Source: Streptomyces sp. AP-93 (GTDB taxonomy: Bacteria; Actinomycetota; Actinomycetes; Streptomycetales; Streptomycetaceae). From it: a stretch of DNA of 64,000 nucleotides. This document shows positions 47,119 to 55,585 of the stretch, in pieces (position 1 is the stretch's first letter; every line of letters begins with the position of its first letter). Location of the stretch: contig NZ_JALGBX010000007.1 of the NCBI RefSeq assembly GCF_022808175.1, forward strand, positions 124,001 through 188,000, read 5' to 3'. The notes beneath the pieces were generated by a model. It saw only the letters and a program-made list of their open reading frames with translations. It was not told the DNA's origin and did no database searches. The position numbers and the translations under genes were made by a program.

Positions 47119-47619
47119 TCAGGCTTCCGCGGCGAGCAGCCGGTCGGCGATCTCCTCGATGCGCTCGCGCAGGCCCTCCTGGCTCTTGCCGCCGTCGAGG
47201 CGCTGTCCGTCGATCACGTACGTCGGGGTGCCGGTCACGCCGATCGCCTTGCCCTCGGCCTGGTCGGCGTCCACGATCAGGATGTGCCGGCCGTCGATCA
47301 GGGCGGTGTCGAACTCCTCGGCGTCCAGGCCCAGTTCACGCGCGACCTCGACGAGTACCGATTCGCCGGCCTTGCCGAGTTCCGCGGTGCGGGCCAGGAC
47401 GGCCTCCACGTAGGGCCAGCCCTGCCCCTGCTCGGCGGCCTCCTCGGCGGCCTGCGCGGCGGCGAAGGAGTGCTTGTGCTTCTCCAGCGGGAAGTGGCGC
47501 AGCCGGATGTCCAGCCGGTCGCCGTAGCGGGCCCGCAGGGCGCGCACGTCGTCCAGAGCGCTGTGGCAGTCCGGGCACTGAAGTTCGCACCAGACGTCGA
47601 GGATCACGGAATCGGTCAT
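47119..47619 (-). CDS. DsbA/FrnE-like thioredoxin-fold oxidoreductase
   Basis: A 166-residue protein with the thioredoxin-fold active site CPDC in VWCELQCPDCHSALDDVRAL and the cis-proline segment GVTGTPTYVIDGQ. An alpha-helical insert lies between them, as in DsbA/FrnE proteins. No signal peptide, so it acts in the cytoplasm on dithiols or small molecules. The ATG at 47619 begins the domain. The 271-bp gap to the convergent GNAT gene holds nothing coding that I can support. Confidence 0.85.
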   Translation of the reverse strand: MTDSVILDVWCELQCPDCHSALDDVRALRARYGDRLDIRLRHFPLEKHKHSFAAAQAAEEAAEQGQGWPYVEAVLARTAELGKAGESVLVEVARELGLDAEEFDTALIDGRHILIVDADQAEGKAIGVTGTPTYVIDGQRLDGGKSQEGLRERIEEIADRLLAAEA

Positions 47620-47819
47620 GCGGACAGTCTCCCAGCCCGCGGGGAGGAGCACGGACCGGGACCTCGGGAGGAGACCGGACCCCGAGATGTCCCGGAGATC
47701 CGCCCGCGAGGGGCTCCGGCCGTGGCCAGGGCGAGGGTCGCCGGTGCAGGATGGATGGGGACAGAACGCCCGGCCCGCCGGCCGGGTCCGACCGACCGAT
47801 CCGCCCCTGGAGGCCCCGC

Positions 47820-48275
47820 ATGCTCGCCGAGACCATTTGTTCCGCGGTGTCCGCGGCGGGCCTGGGCATCGCCGCGCTGACCGCCTACCGCAAGCGCTTC
47901 CTCGCGGCCACCCGGATCGCGGCGTACTCGCTGGTGCCCGTCGGCCTGGTGATGACGGGCGTCGTGGCCTGGGCGACCGGAATCGTCTTCAAGCCGACCG
48001 TCTGGGCCGGGTTCGCCGTGCTGGGACTGGCCTGGCTGCTCTTCACGACCACCCGCGCGATAGAGCGGCGCGGGCAGGGCGCGGGAGAGGGTGAAGGGCC
48101 GGGGAAGCAGAAGAAGCCGAAGGCCGCCAAGGGTCGCCCGGCCCGGGAGGCCGTCGCCCCGGCAGCCTCCGCGCCCTCGCTGGGTGACGGTGCCCGCCCG
48201 CGGCCCACTCCGGCCGCCGCCCCCGCCGAGGACTTCTCCGACATCGAGGCGATCCTCAAGAAGCACGGCATCTGA
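47820..48275 (+). CDS. small membrane protein with charged C-terminal tail
   Basis: A 151-residue protein. Residues 1-75 contain two or three helices (SAVSAAGLGIAALTAY, AAYSLVPVGLVMTGVVAWATG and WAGFAVLGLAWLLFTTT). The rest is a Lys/Ala/Pro-rich cytoplasmic tail ending in FSDIEAILKKHGI. GGAGG lies seven bases before the ATG. I do not recognise a functional family. The conserved-looking end suggests a protein-interaction peptide. Confidence 0.7.
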   Translation: MLAETICSAVSAAGLGIAALTAYRKRFLAATRIAAYSLVPVGLVMTGVVAWATGIVFKPTVWAGFAVLGLAWLLFTTTRAIERRGQGAGEGEGPGKQKKPKAAKGRPAREAVAPAASAPSLGDGARPRPTPAAAPAEDFSDIEAILKKHGI

Positions 48276-48374
48276 CCGGGAACCACCTGATCTGACGGGA
48301 TCCGGTGAACTCGCGCGTTCCGTCTGGCGTGTTGAGCGGCGCGCGCGGGTCCGCTGGGCCATCATCGCCCCGAC

Positions 48375-48548
48375 ATGCTCGACACATCATCGGGTGAGCC
48401 GGCCGTTCCCGCGCCGGCCACCGTCCCCGTCGCCGAGGAGCCGAGAGGCTGCCTCTTCGCGCTCTCCCAGCCACCCCTGATGATCTTCCTAGCCGTGATC
48501 GGGGGCTTGCTGCTGCTCGCCGCCCTGCACGATCTCTTCCTGCTCTGA
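48375..48548 (+). CDS. 57-residue single-helix membrane protein
   Basis: The reading frame runs MLDTSSGEPAVPAPA, a Pro/Ala/Glu linker, EEPRGCLFALSQPP, then one membrane helix (MIFLAVIGGLLLLAALHDLF) and a TGA. Tail-anchored small proteins of this design are common in Streptomyces. There is no clear ribosome-binding site, so a leaderless transcript is possible. Its last 60 bases overlap the 3' end of the convergent CGNR gene. Confidence 0.5.
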   Translation: MLDTSSGEPAVPAPATVPVAEEPRGCLFALSQPPLMIFLAVIGGLLLLAALHDLFLL

Positions 48549-49115
48549 GCCCGGCTCCGTGCCCAGCTCCGATTTGCGCCGGGCCCGGTACGCCGCCACG
48601 TGCAGCCGGTTCCCGCAGGTACGGCTGTCGCAGTAGCGCCGGGAGCGGTTGCGGGACAGGTCGACGAAGGCCCGCCTGCAGTCCGGGGCCTCGCAGCGGC
48701 GCAGCCGCTCCTGCTCGCCCGAGACCACGATGAAGGCCAGCGCCATGCCGCCGTCGGCCGCCAGGTGGTCGCCCACCGAGGCGCCCGGGGCGAAGTAGTG
48801 CACGTGCCAGTCGTAGCCGTCGTGGTTGGTCAGCTGCGGGGTGGTGCCGGCCGTCGCGACCAGCTCGTTGATCAGCACGGAGGCGATGCGGGAGTTCGGC
48901 GCCGCGAAGACCTGGGCGAATTTGCCGCGCACCGCGCGCACGCCGGCGAGGTCGCGGGCGCTGAGCTCGCCGACGTCGCTGATCGCGTACTCGTGAACGA
49001 AGGCGCGCAGGGCGTTCACGTCCGCCAGCCCGTCGGGCTGCTCCGTCTCGGCCGAGGTGTTCACCAGCGCGACGACGACGTCGAGCGCGCGACGGGTGTC
49101 GTGGGGGATCTGCAC
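48489..49115 (-). CDS. CGNR zinc-finger (ABATE-domain) regulator
   Basis: A 208-residue protein with an N-terminal ABATE domain (stress-related, about residues 1-130) and a C-terminal CGNR zinc finger: RRCEAPDCRRAFVDLSRN, then RRYCDSRTCGNRLHVAAYRAR. The cysteines of CEAPDC and CDSRTC bind zinc. Such proteins are predicted DNA-binding regulators. The tail is Glu/Gln-rich. It is upstream of ssgB on the chromosome but in the same direction, 231 bp away. Confidence 0.88.
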   Translation of the reverse strand: MQIPHDTRRALDVVVALVNTSAETEQPDGLADVNALRAFVHEYAISDVGELSARDLAGVRAVRGKFAQVFAAPNSRIASVLINELVATAGTTPQLTNHDGYDWHVHYFAPGASVGDHLAADGGMALAFIVVSGEQERLRRCEAPDCRRAFVDLSRNRSRRYCDSRTCGNRLHVAAYRARRKSELGTEPGSEQEEIVQGGEQQQAPDHG

Positions 49116-49303
49116 GGGGTCTCCCTGGAGGGCCGGGCCTGCGGTGACGGTCTGCTGCCGCCGCCGCTGGCCGACTCTAGCGGGTCGCCCCCAAAGCGCA
49201 CCGGCGCCGTCCGCGCGGGTGGCTTCCGCGTGAACAGCGCCGGCACTTCCGTATGTGGTTGTCCGCCGTGCACCGTCGCCCCGAGTCGGACGGTGTCGTG
49301 CGG

Positions 49304-49323
49304 CCCCCGGGCTCAGCCGGGGG
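49304..49323 (-). terminator. terminator hairpin after ssgB
   Basis: CCCCCGG and CCGGGGG pair over GCTCAG, about 25 bp after the ssgB stop on the minus strand. The rest of the 231-bp gap is the promoter region of the CGNR gene. Confidence 0.7.
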
Positions 49324-49346
49324 AGGGTTCCCTCTGTGGGCCTGGC

Positions 49347-49760
49347 TCAGGATTCGGCCAGGATGTGGGAGAGCTCCTTGTCGAGGTCGAAGTGCCTGTG
49401 TTCGGTTCCTGGTGGAACCGCGGCGTCCGTCCGCTTGAGGAACGACTCCAGTGCTCGGGCGGGTGCTTCGAGCAGCGCTTCTCCCTCCGGTGAGCTCAGG
49501 GCGATGCAGACGACTCCCTGACCGTGACTGCGGGACGGCCAGACACGGACGTCGCCGGTACCGGTGGGCCGGTGAAGACCCTCGGCGAGGAGGTCGCGGG
49601 CGAATACCCATTCGACCGTCTCCTCGGCGCCGGTGTGGAAGGTGGCGTGCACGGCGTAGGGATCGGCCGTGTCATACCGCAGGCCCGCGGGAACAGGCAG
49701 TGAGGACTCGCTCGACACAACGAGGCGCAGGTGCAGCTCGCAGCTGACCGTGGTGTTCAT
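49347..49760 (-). CDS. ssgB: SsgB, sporulation-specific cell division activator
   Basis: A 137-residue SsgA-like protein, nearly identical by eye to the S. coelicolor SsgB I recall (MNTTVSCELHLRLVVSSESS, VEWVFARDLLAEGLHRPTG). SsgB, with SsgA, marks future division sites in aerial hyphae and recruits FtsZ. The start at 49760 gives the canonical length. At residue 128 (in FDLDKEL) there is lysine, encoded by AAG; this position is usually Thr or Gln and has been used as a marker (see findings). Confidence 0.97.
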   Translation of the reverse strand: MNTTVSCELHLRLVVSSESSLPVPAGLRYDTADPYAVHATFHTGAEETVEWVFARDLLAEGLHRPTGTGDVRVWPSRSHGQGVVCIALSSPEGEALLEAPARALESFLKRTDAAVPPGTEHRHFDLDKELSHILAES

Positions 49761-49937
49761 AAGCGCCAGGGCCTTTCGCTCAGTGTGCGCTCGGGGATTC
49801 GCACGTCGGCGAAATCGACATGCCACCTACGGTGCCGTTGTAAACCCCTCTGACCGTTTTGCGGACCTCTGGGTCCCTCGGACGGCGGATCCAAACGCGC
49901 ATTCACGTGTGCTGGGACCTCCGGTAGATTCGACCCC

Positions 49938-50423
49938 ATGAACACGGGGAGTGACCGCGAGGCCAACGAGTCCGCAGCCGAGTCCGCAGCCGAATCCACC
50001 ACCGGGGCGGCGTCCGAATCCGCGCCCGGGCCCACCGCCGCCGAGGAGGCGCCGCACGTCTCCAAGGCGCCTGCCTTCATCAAGGCCCGCCGGAGCCTGC
50101 ACCTGAGCTGGCAGGTCGGCGTCTTCGTCGTCGGCCTCGCCGTCATCGGCGCCGGTGTCGCCATGCTGGTCCTGCCCGGACCGGGCTGGGTGGCGATCTT
50201 CGCGGGCCTCGCGATCTGGGCCACGGAATTCGCCTGGGCCCACTTCGCCCTGCGCTGGACCAAGCGCAAGGTCAGTGAAGCCGCCCAGAAGGCCCTGGAC
50301 CCGAAGGTCCGCCGCCGCAACATCATCCTGACCAGCGTCGGGCTCGTGATCGCGGGCGTCCTGATCGGCTTCTACCTGTGGAAGTACGGGCTCGTGCTGC
50401 CCTGGAACCGCGAGGTGGAGTGA
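49938..50423 (+). CDS. TIGR02611-family PGPGW membrane protein
   Basis: A 161-residue membrane protein: a Ser/Ala/Glu-rich N-terminus of about 50 residues, then two helices around the signature LPGPGWVAIFAGLAIW (residues 79-94) and a last helix IILTSVGLVIAGVLIGFYLW. This is the actinobacterial TIGR02611/PGPGW family, of unknown function. It is divergent from ssgB with a 177-bp intergenic region, where the ssgB promoter must lie. Confidence 0.9.
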   Translation: MNTGSDREANESAAESAAESTTGAASESAPGPTAAEEAPHVSKAPAFIKARRSLHLSWQVGVFVVGLAVIGAGVAMLVLPGPGWVAIFAGLAIWATEFAWAHFALRWTKRKVSEAAQKALDPKVRRRNIILTSVGLVIAGVLIGFYLWKYGLVLPWNREVE

Positions 50424-50481
50424 GCCCGCCAGACCATGGCGGAGGGCACCGCTGACATGCGGTAATGTTTGCGGTGCGTCC

Positions 50482-50553
50482 GGGCGATTAGCTCAGTGGG
50501 AGAGCACTTCGTTCACACCGAAGGGGTCACTGGTTCGAACCCAGTATCGCCCA
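50482..50553 (+). tRNA. tRNA-Val (CAC)
   Basis: The cloverleaf starts GGGCGATTAGCTCAGTGGG. The anticodon arm CTTCG-TTCACAC-CGAAG gives CAC, and GGTTCGAACCC forms the T arm. The acceptor is GGGCGAT/ATCGCCC, discriminator A, with no encoded CCA. A perfect terminator stem follows 6 bases later. Confidence 0.96.
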
Positions 50554-50559
50554 CCCGGA

Positions 50560-50598
50560 CCAGAGGCCCGGAGACTTTCACAGTCTCCGGGCCTCTGG
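50560..50598. terminator. terminator after tRNA-Val
   Basis: CCAGAGGCCCGGAGACT pairs perfectly with AGTCTCCGGGCCTCTGG across TTCAC, a 17-bp stem. It can also serve the minus-strand membrane protein gene that ends at 50685. Confidence 0.92.
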
Positions 50599-50684
50599 CG
50601 TTTCCCGGCCTTTTTCACCCGTCCGGCCCCCGGGTTCCGACCCCGGGCTCCGCCCCCGGGATTCCGGCCCCGAGTTCCGCCGGG

Positions 50685-53156
50685 CTACCTCAGCCGGCCG
50701 ATGGCCTCCCGCAGCCGTCGGGCGTCGCGCAGCCGCTTCTCGTAGGTGGCCCCCACCACCAGCAGCAGCACCCCCGCCAGGGCCGGCGGCAGCCAGCGCG
50801 GCAGCGCATCCACCACCTGGACGACGTACGGGGTCAACTCGTGCAGGGCCACCGCCGCCAGCGTCGCCCCGCCCAGCAGCAGCGGCGCCCGGAGCCGGCC
50901 GCGGGCACCGGCCAGGGTCACCCCGAGCGCGGCCGTCCCCAGCAGCAGCGGCCGCAGCCAGTGCGGATCGCCCCACACCGCGAGGGTGCTCGGCAGCAGG
51001 GTCGCCGCCAGACCCGGCCCGTACGCCGTCCAGGACCCGGCCAGCGGATCACGGCGCCGCCGCAGGAATCCCACGGCCAGCGCCGCCGCCGTCACCGGCA
51101 GGGTGTACGCCTCGGGCACCGTCACCTCCGAGGCCGCGAGCCGTACCCAGGTCGCCGCGAGGAACAGCGCCCCGGCCGGCCAGCCCGCCGCCGACCGGCG
51201 CTCGGGCCGCACGGCCGCCGCCGCGCACACCACCCCGGCCAGCGCCAGGACCAGGGAAAGCACCGGAGCGTCCCCGGTGGCCAGGGCCACCGCGAGGAGG
51301 CCCGCCGCGGCCGCCGCGACCTCCGCCGGGACCCTGAGGGGGCCCAGCCGCGGCCCGAGCGCCGCCACCGCCGCCGGGACCACCAGCACCGCCGGCGCCC
51401 ACCAGGCCACCGGCCGCTCCAGCAGTGCGCCCAGCGCCACCGCGAGCAGCGCCGCGTACCCGACGGTGAGCGCCGCCGCCCCCGCGCGGGCCCACGCCGG
51501 AGCGGGCCGGTACGCCGCCCCCGCCGCGCAGGCGGCCCCCAGCAGGCCGAGCACCCCGAAGGTGGCCAGTCGGCCGTCCAGGGCCGCCACGGACACGCTC
51601 AGGGCCCCTGCCAGCGCGCAGGCGCCCGCAGCGATCCCCGCGAGGCCGCGACCGGCGCCCGCGGGGGTGCCGTCGCCGGCGGGCGTGGTGCCCGCCGGGC
51701 TGCCGCCGGCCGCCGCCGTGGCCTCCTCGGGTGCACCGGCGGAAGCCGTCGCCCCGGACCGCAGCGCGAGCGCCCCCGCCGCCAGCGTCACCGCGAGCTG
51801 GGCCGCGAAGACCGCGCCCGGGGCCGGGGCCGGGTCCAGCACCACGGGCGCCGTGAACAGCGCCGCCCAGCCCAGGACCACCGCCGCCACCCCCGGCTCC
51901 CGGCGCCCCGGGAGCACCCGGACCAGCCACCACGCGGCCCCGGCCGTCAGCAGCAGCGCCACCAGCGGAGCGAGCCCCGGGCCGTTCCCGGCCGCCGCAG
52001 CGGGAGTCGCGGCGGGCGTCGTCACCGACCAGACCTCCTCCAGCACCCGCAGCCGCCCGAGCAGCACCGTCGCCACCCATGTCAGGGCGGTCACCGCCTC
52101 CAGGACGGCCACCCCCGCACCGGCCAGGGCGAGGCCGCGCCGGACCGGCTCCGGGAGCGCGGAGACCCGTAGCGTCCCCAGCAGGGGCAGGGCCACCACC
52201 AGGTACCCGACCGCGGCCCAGGGCGGGCGCAGCTCCGGGGCGGCCAGGCCACCCACCGCCGCCACCGCCGCGAGGGCGCCCGCCACGGCGAACGCCACCG
52301 GCATCAGGGAGGTGCGCCACGCCACCGCCACCGCCAGGACGGCGACCGCCGCCAGCAGCGCCGAGGGGCCCAGCGCGGCGCCCGCCGACTCCGCCGCCAC
52401 CGACTCCGCCAGGCCCGTCAGCAGCGCCGCCCCGCCCGCCACCGAGCCCGCCGCCCCCGCCCAGGAGGACCAGCGCCCCGGCCGGAGCAGCGCGAGCCCC
52501 GCGTCCAGGGCCGCCGTCGCCAGCAGCGCCCAGCCCAGCTCCGGCCCGGTCGCCCCGCCGGCCAGCGCCGCGAGCGGCAACGGGAGCTGCGCCGTCAGCA
52601 GCGCCGCGGGCAGGGGGGCCCGCAGCGCCCGCGCGGCCGGCGTCCAGCCGTACGCGGCCCAGCCCGCGGCCAGTACCGCCGCCGCGCCCGCCGCGTACGC
52701 CGTGCCGTCCACCTCCGGCATGCCGACGGCATGCAGCGCGTACGCGTCGAGCACCGTCAGCAGCAGGCCGACGGCGGCCACCGCCTCGGCGGTCGAGCGC
52801 AGCCCCCGGCGCAGCAGCGCCACCGGGGCGCCCAGCGCGGCCGCCGTCACCGCGGCGAGCACCGCGCTGCGCCCGGCGATCCCGAGGGAGCCCCAGCTGA
52901 CCAGCGTGAACGCCAGCGCCGCGACCGCCAGCAGCACCGCGCCAAGGGCCAGCAGCACGTTCTGCGCACCGGGAGCGGAGGCCTCCGTCCCCTGCGCGGG
53001 CGCCGACGGCCGGGCCGGCGCACCCCACGCATGGGGGGCCTGAGCGCCCAGCAGCCACGCGCGCCGACTCAGCAGGAAGTGACGCCGGGCGTCGAGTTGG
53101 ATCAGTTCGCGGTCGATGAGCACGAGCTCCTCGGCCGGCGGCAGGGGGTTGTTCAT
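50685..53156 (-). CDS. large polytopic membrane protein (SCO7613-like)
   Basis: An 823-residue protein. A soluble N-terminus (PPAEELVLIDRELIQLDARRHFLLSRRAWLL, a helical segment with charged residues) is followed by more than 20 Ala/Leu/Val-rich hydrophobic helices to the end, finishing with EKRLRDARRLREAIGRLR. It resembles the actinobacterial family I recall as SCO7613 C-terminal domain-containing membrane proteins. No transport or catalytic motif is visible. The start at 53156 is chosen because homologues begin near MNNPLPP; upstream the frame encodes non-protein-like sequence. Confidence 0.75.
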   Translation of the reverse strand: MNNPLPPAEELVLIDRELIQLDARRHFLLSRRAWLLGAQAPHAWGAPARPSAPAQGTEASAPGAQNVLLALGAVLLAVAALAFTLVSWGSLGIAGRSAVLAAVTAAALGAPVALLRRGLRSTAEAVAAVGLLLTVLDAYALHAVGMPEVDGTAYAAGAAAVLAAGWAAYGWTPAARALRAPLPAALLTAQLPLPLAALAGGATGPELGWALLATAALDAGLALLRPGRWSSWAGAAGSVAGGAALLTGLAESVAAESAGAALGPSALLAAVAVLAVAVAWRTSLMPVAFAVAGALAAVAAVGGLAAPELRPPWAAVGYLVVALPLLGTLRVSALPEPVRRGLALAGAGVAVLEAVTALTWVATVLLGRLRVLEEVWSVTTPAATPAAAAGNGPGLAPLVALLLTAGAAWWLVRVLPGRREPGVAAVVLGWAALFTAPVVLDPAPAPGAVFAAQLAVTLAAGALALRSGATASAGAPEEATAAAGGSPAGTTPAGDGTPAGAGRGLAGIAAGACALAGALSVSVAALDGRLATFGVLGLLGAACAAGAAYRPAPAWARAGAAALTVGYAALLAVALGALLERPVAWWAPAVLVVPAAVAALGPRLGPLRVPAEVAAAAAGLLAVALATGDAPVLSLVLALAGVVCAAAAVRPERRSAAGWPAGALFLAATWVRLAASEVTVPEAYTLPVTAAALAVGFLRRRRDPLAGSWTAYGPGLAATLLPSTLAVWGDPHWLRPLLLGTAALGVTLAGARGRLRAPLLLGGATLAAVALHELTPYVVQVVDALPRWLPPALAGVLLLVVGATYEKRLRDARRLREAIGRLR

Positions 53157-53270
53157 GGTTCGGAGTGTGGTGCCCGTCACCCCGTCAGGACATGGGTGCG
53201 CGTACTCATCTCCGGGTGAGCTGCGGCTGAGTACCCGGTGTGCGCCCCCGCCGCGCGCAAGACTGGAGAC

Positions 53271-53795
53271 ATGAACCGAAGCAGCCGCAGCGGTCCGCCC
53301 GGCAGCGGTCGTGCCGCCCGCGCCAACCCCGGTGACCGGTGGACCCGTTACCGCTTCCGCAGCGTGTGGGACCTCGACGCGGAGCCCGACCGCGTCTACG
53401 CCGCCCTGGAACGCCCCGAGTCCTACCCCCTGTGGTGGCCCCAGATCCGCGCCGTCGCCCCCGCCGCCGACGGGAGCAGCGGCACCGCCTTCATCCGCTC
53501 CGCCCTCCCGTACACCCTGCGCGTGAGCGCGGCCGAACTCCTGCGGGACCCCGTGCGCGGCATCCTGGAGGTCGCCCTGCTCGGCGACCTGGAGGGCTGG
53601 GCGCGCTGGACCGTACGACCGCGGTCCGGCGGCACGCGGGCCCTGTACGAGCAGGAGGTCGAGGTGCGCCGCCCCCTCATGCGCCTTCTCGCGTTCCCCG
53701 GGCGGCCGGTGTTCCGGCTCAACCACACGCTGATGATGCGGGCCGGACGGCGCGGGCTCGCCGCACATCTGGCGGTCCGGCCGGAAGCGGTTTGA
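53271..53795 (+). CDS. SRPBCC (START/polyketide-cyclase-like) protein
   Basis: A 174-residue protein with the SRPBCC fold: FRSVWDLDAEPDRVYAALERPESYPLWWPQIRAV at residues 25-60, and repeated beta strands to FRLNHTLMMRAGRRGLAAHL. These domains bind hydrophobic ligands in a deep cavity and include polyketide cyclases and lipid carriers. The ligand is unknown. GGAG lies just before the ATG. It is divergent from the giant membrane protein. Confidence 0.85.
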   Translation: MNRSSRSGPPGSGRAARANPGDRWTRYRFRSVWDLDAEPDRVYAALERPESYPLWWPQIRAVAPAADGSSGTAFIRSALPYTLRVSAAELLRDPVRGILEVALLGDLEGWARWTVRPRSGGTRALYEQEVEVRRPLMRLLAFPGRPVFRLNHTLMMRAGRRGLAAHLAVRPEAV

Positions 53796-53833
53796 ACCAG
53801 CCCCGGGCCTTCTGTATTGTTCACACCGTTCCC

Positions 53834-53905
53834 GGGCGATTAGCTCAGCGGGAGAGCACTTCGTTCACACCGAAGGGGTCACTGGTTCGATCCCAGTATC
53901 GCCCA
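53834..53905 (+). tRNA. tRNA-Val (CAC)
   Basis: A second Val(CAC) gene, differing from the copy at 50482 at only two visible positions (AGCTCAGCGGG in the D arm, GTTCGATCCC in the T arm). The anticodon arm and acceptor stem are identical. No CCA is encoded. Confidence 0.96.
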
Positions 53906-53912
53906 CCGGGAC

Positions 53913-53942
53913 AGGCCGGTCCGTCTTATGACGGACCGGCCT
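53913..53942. terminator. terminator after the second tRNA-Val(CAC)
   Basis: AGGCCGGTCCGTC pairs perfectly with GACGGACCGGCCT over TTAT, 7 bases after the tRNA. It can also end the convergent exonuclease transcript. A short GGGTAC-type repeat follows at about 53977-54010. Confidence 0.9.
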
Positions 53943-54013
53943 TCCGCATGTACGGGGCCTTGCCGTACGGGTGCGGGTAACGGGTACGGGTACCGGTACG
54001 AGTACGGGCCCCC

Positions 54014-54739
54014 TCACGCAGCCGCGGGCAGCTCCGGCCGCAGCGGCCAGTGCGGATCCACCGACTCGGGCGTGCCCTGCCGGGCGAACCACGCCTGCAG
54101 TCCCCGCGCCTGGGCCGCGTGCCACACCTGCTGGAGCGTGTGCAGCTCCGCCGGCGACAGCCGCTCCAGCCGGCCCGCGAAGCGGCGCCCCACGGCCCGT
54201 ACGAGCTCCAGGGACGCCAGCGCGTCCGCGCCCGCGTCATGGGCACCCTCCAGCTCTATCCCGTAGTGCGCGCACAGATCCGTCAGCGTCCGGCGCCCTT
54301 TGCGGTAGCGGTCCAGATGCTTGTCCAGCACCCGCGGATCCAGCACCGTCAGCGGCCGGTTGTCCAGGTACCGGGCCAGTGAGGACGCCCGGTGCCGGCG
54401 CAACTCCCGGTCCAGCAGCGTCAGATCGAACGGCGCGTTCATCACCACCACCGGCCGGCCCGCCACCTGCTGCTCACCGAGCGCGCGGGCTATCTCCTCC
54501 ACCACCGGCGCGGGCCACCGCCCGTTGCGCTGGAGGTGATCGTCGGTCAGACCGTGCACTTCCGTGGCCCCCGGGGGTACCGGGATGCCGGGATTGACCA
54601 GCCAGCGCGTCGAACGGATCCGGCCGCCCGCGCACTCCTGCACGATGAGCGCGGCGGACACGATCCGGTCCCGTTCCACGTCCACCCCGGTCGTCTCCGT
54701 GTCGAATGCGGCCAGCGGGCCCTCGTACCAGCGTGTCAT
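54014..54739 (-). CDS. DnaQ-like 3'-5' exonuclease
   Basis: A 241-residue DEDDh exonuclease. ExoI is AAFDTETTGVD, ExoII is MNAPFDLTLLDREL, and ExoIII is HDAGADALAS with the catalytic histidine. It would trim 3' ends of DNA or RNA in repair or turnover, like the polymerase III epsilon subunit but as a free protein. The last 60 residues (ELHTLQQVWHAAQARGLQAW) are an added helical region. The ATG at 54739 begins the domain. Confidence 0.9.
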   Translation of the reverse strand: MTRWYEGPLAAFDTETTGVDVERDRIVSAALIVQECAGGRIRSTRWLVNPGIPVPPGATEVHGLTDDHLQRNGRWPAPVVEEIARALGEQQVAGRPVVVMNAPFDLTLLDRELRRHRASSLARYLDNRPLTVLDPRVLDKHLDRYRKGRRTLTDLCAHYGIELEGAHDAGADALASLELVRAVGRRFAGRLERLSPAELHTLQQVWHAAQARGLQAWFARQGTPESVDPHWPLRPELPAAA

Positions 54740-54994
54740 GGCGAACTCCTCGTCACCCGTCGGCAGATGGCCCCACCCGGGCACCGCGCCCCAGGCCCCG
54801 CCACCCTTGCCCGAAACGGTGATACCCGGGCTCTTTGTTCCGTACGCCGTTTGCGGGGCGCCGACTGCGGAGACAACTCAACTGGGGGACCGCACACATG
54901 ACCGGTCGTCAACCCCGACACCCTGACACGCACCTGACGCGGCCCGGCACGGCCGCTTCGAACGGGACAGCCCGGAAGGCATGGGGAGCCGGCC

Positions 54995-55585
54995 ATGGCG
55001 CTCGCGCAGCCCGAACCGGGCGGGGTGCTCGCGGGGCAGATCGATCCGCGGACCGACCCGCGGAGCGGACCGCTGCGCGGCACGCTCGCCACCACCGCCT
55101 GCATGGAAACCCTTCAAGTGGGATACCTGCACGCCGTCGTCGCCGCGGCGGGCTGCTCGCTGTCCCAGCCCTTTCCCGACAACGGCATCGACTGGCACGT
55201 CAGCCACGGCGCCCCCGAGCACGTCGTCGACGACGAGGTGACCATCAAGGTCCAGCTCAAGGCGACCTACCAGATACCGCCCAGACCGGCCGGGCCCACC
55301 TTCGGCTTCACCCTCGACAACGAACACCTGGTGAAGCTGGCCCGCACCCCGGTCGCCGTGCACAAGATCCTCGTCGTGATGCTCGTCCCGCGGGAACGCG
55401 ACCAATGGCTGAGCGCCGGGCACGACCGGCTCGACCTGCGGCACTGCTGCTACTGGACCAATCTCGCCGGACACCCCGTGACCGGCCGGCGCCGGACCAC
55501 CGTACGGATCCCGACCACGCGGATCTTCGACGACCGGGCGCTCTGCGAGATCATGACCCGGGTCGGGTCGGGAGGGACACCTTGA
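54995..55585 (+). CDS. DUF4365 protein, possible PD-(D/E)XK-like nuclease
   Basis: A 196-residue protein recognised as DUF4365. The core (DNGIDWHVSHG, then VTIKVQLKAT at about residues 80-90) has the acidic residue and Q-x-K arrangement seen in PD-(D/E)XK-type nuclease folds. TLQVGYLHAVVAAAGCSLSQP is the family N-terminal helix. Its stop overlaps the ATG of the next gene (TGATG), so the two are coupled. Catalytic activity is an inference. Confidence 0.75.
   Translation: MALAQPEPGGVLAGQIDPRTDPRSGPLRGTLATTACMETLQVGYLHAVVAAAGCSLSQPFPDNGIDWHVSHGAPEHVVDDEVTIKVQLKATYQIPPRPAGPTFGFTLDNEHLVKLARTPVAVHKILVVMLVPRERDQWLSAGHDRLDLRHCCYWTNLAGHPVTGRRRTTVRIPTTRIFDDRALCEIMTRVGSGGTP

Noticed and set aside
53157..53768. 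An additional 204 codons at the start of the giant membrane protein
   Set aside because: The extra sequence is antisense to the SRPBCC gene and lacks protein-like composition; MNNPLPP at 53156 is a natural start.
53973..54012. A GGGTAC-type short repeat considered as a small CRISPR-like array
   Set aside because: Units are 6 bp without spacers; it is a simple sequence repeat.
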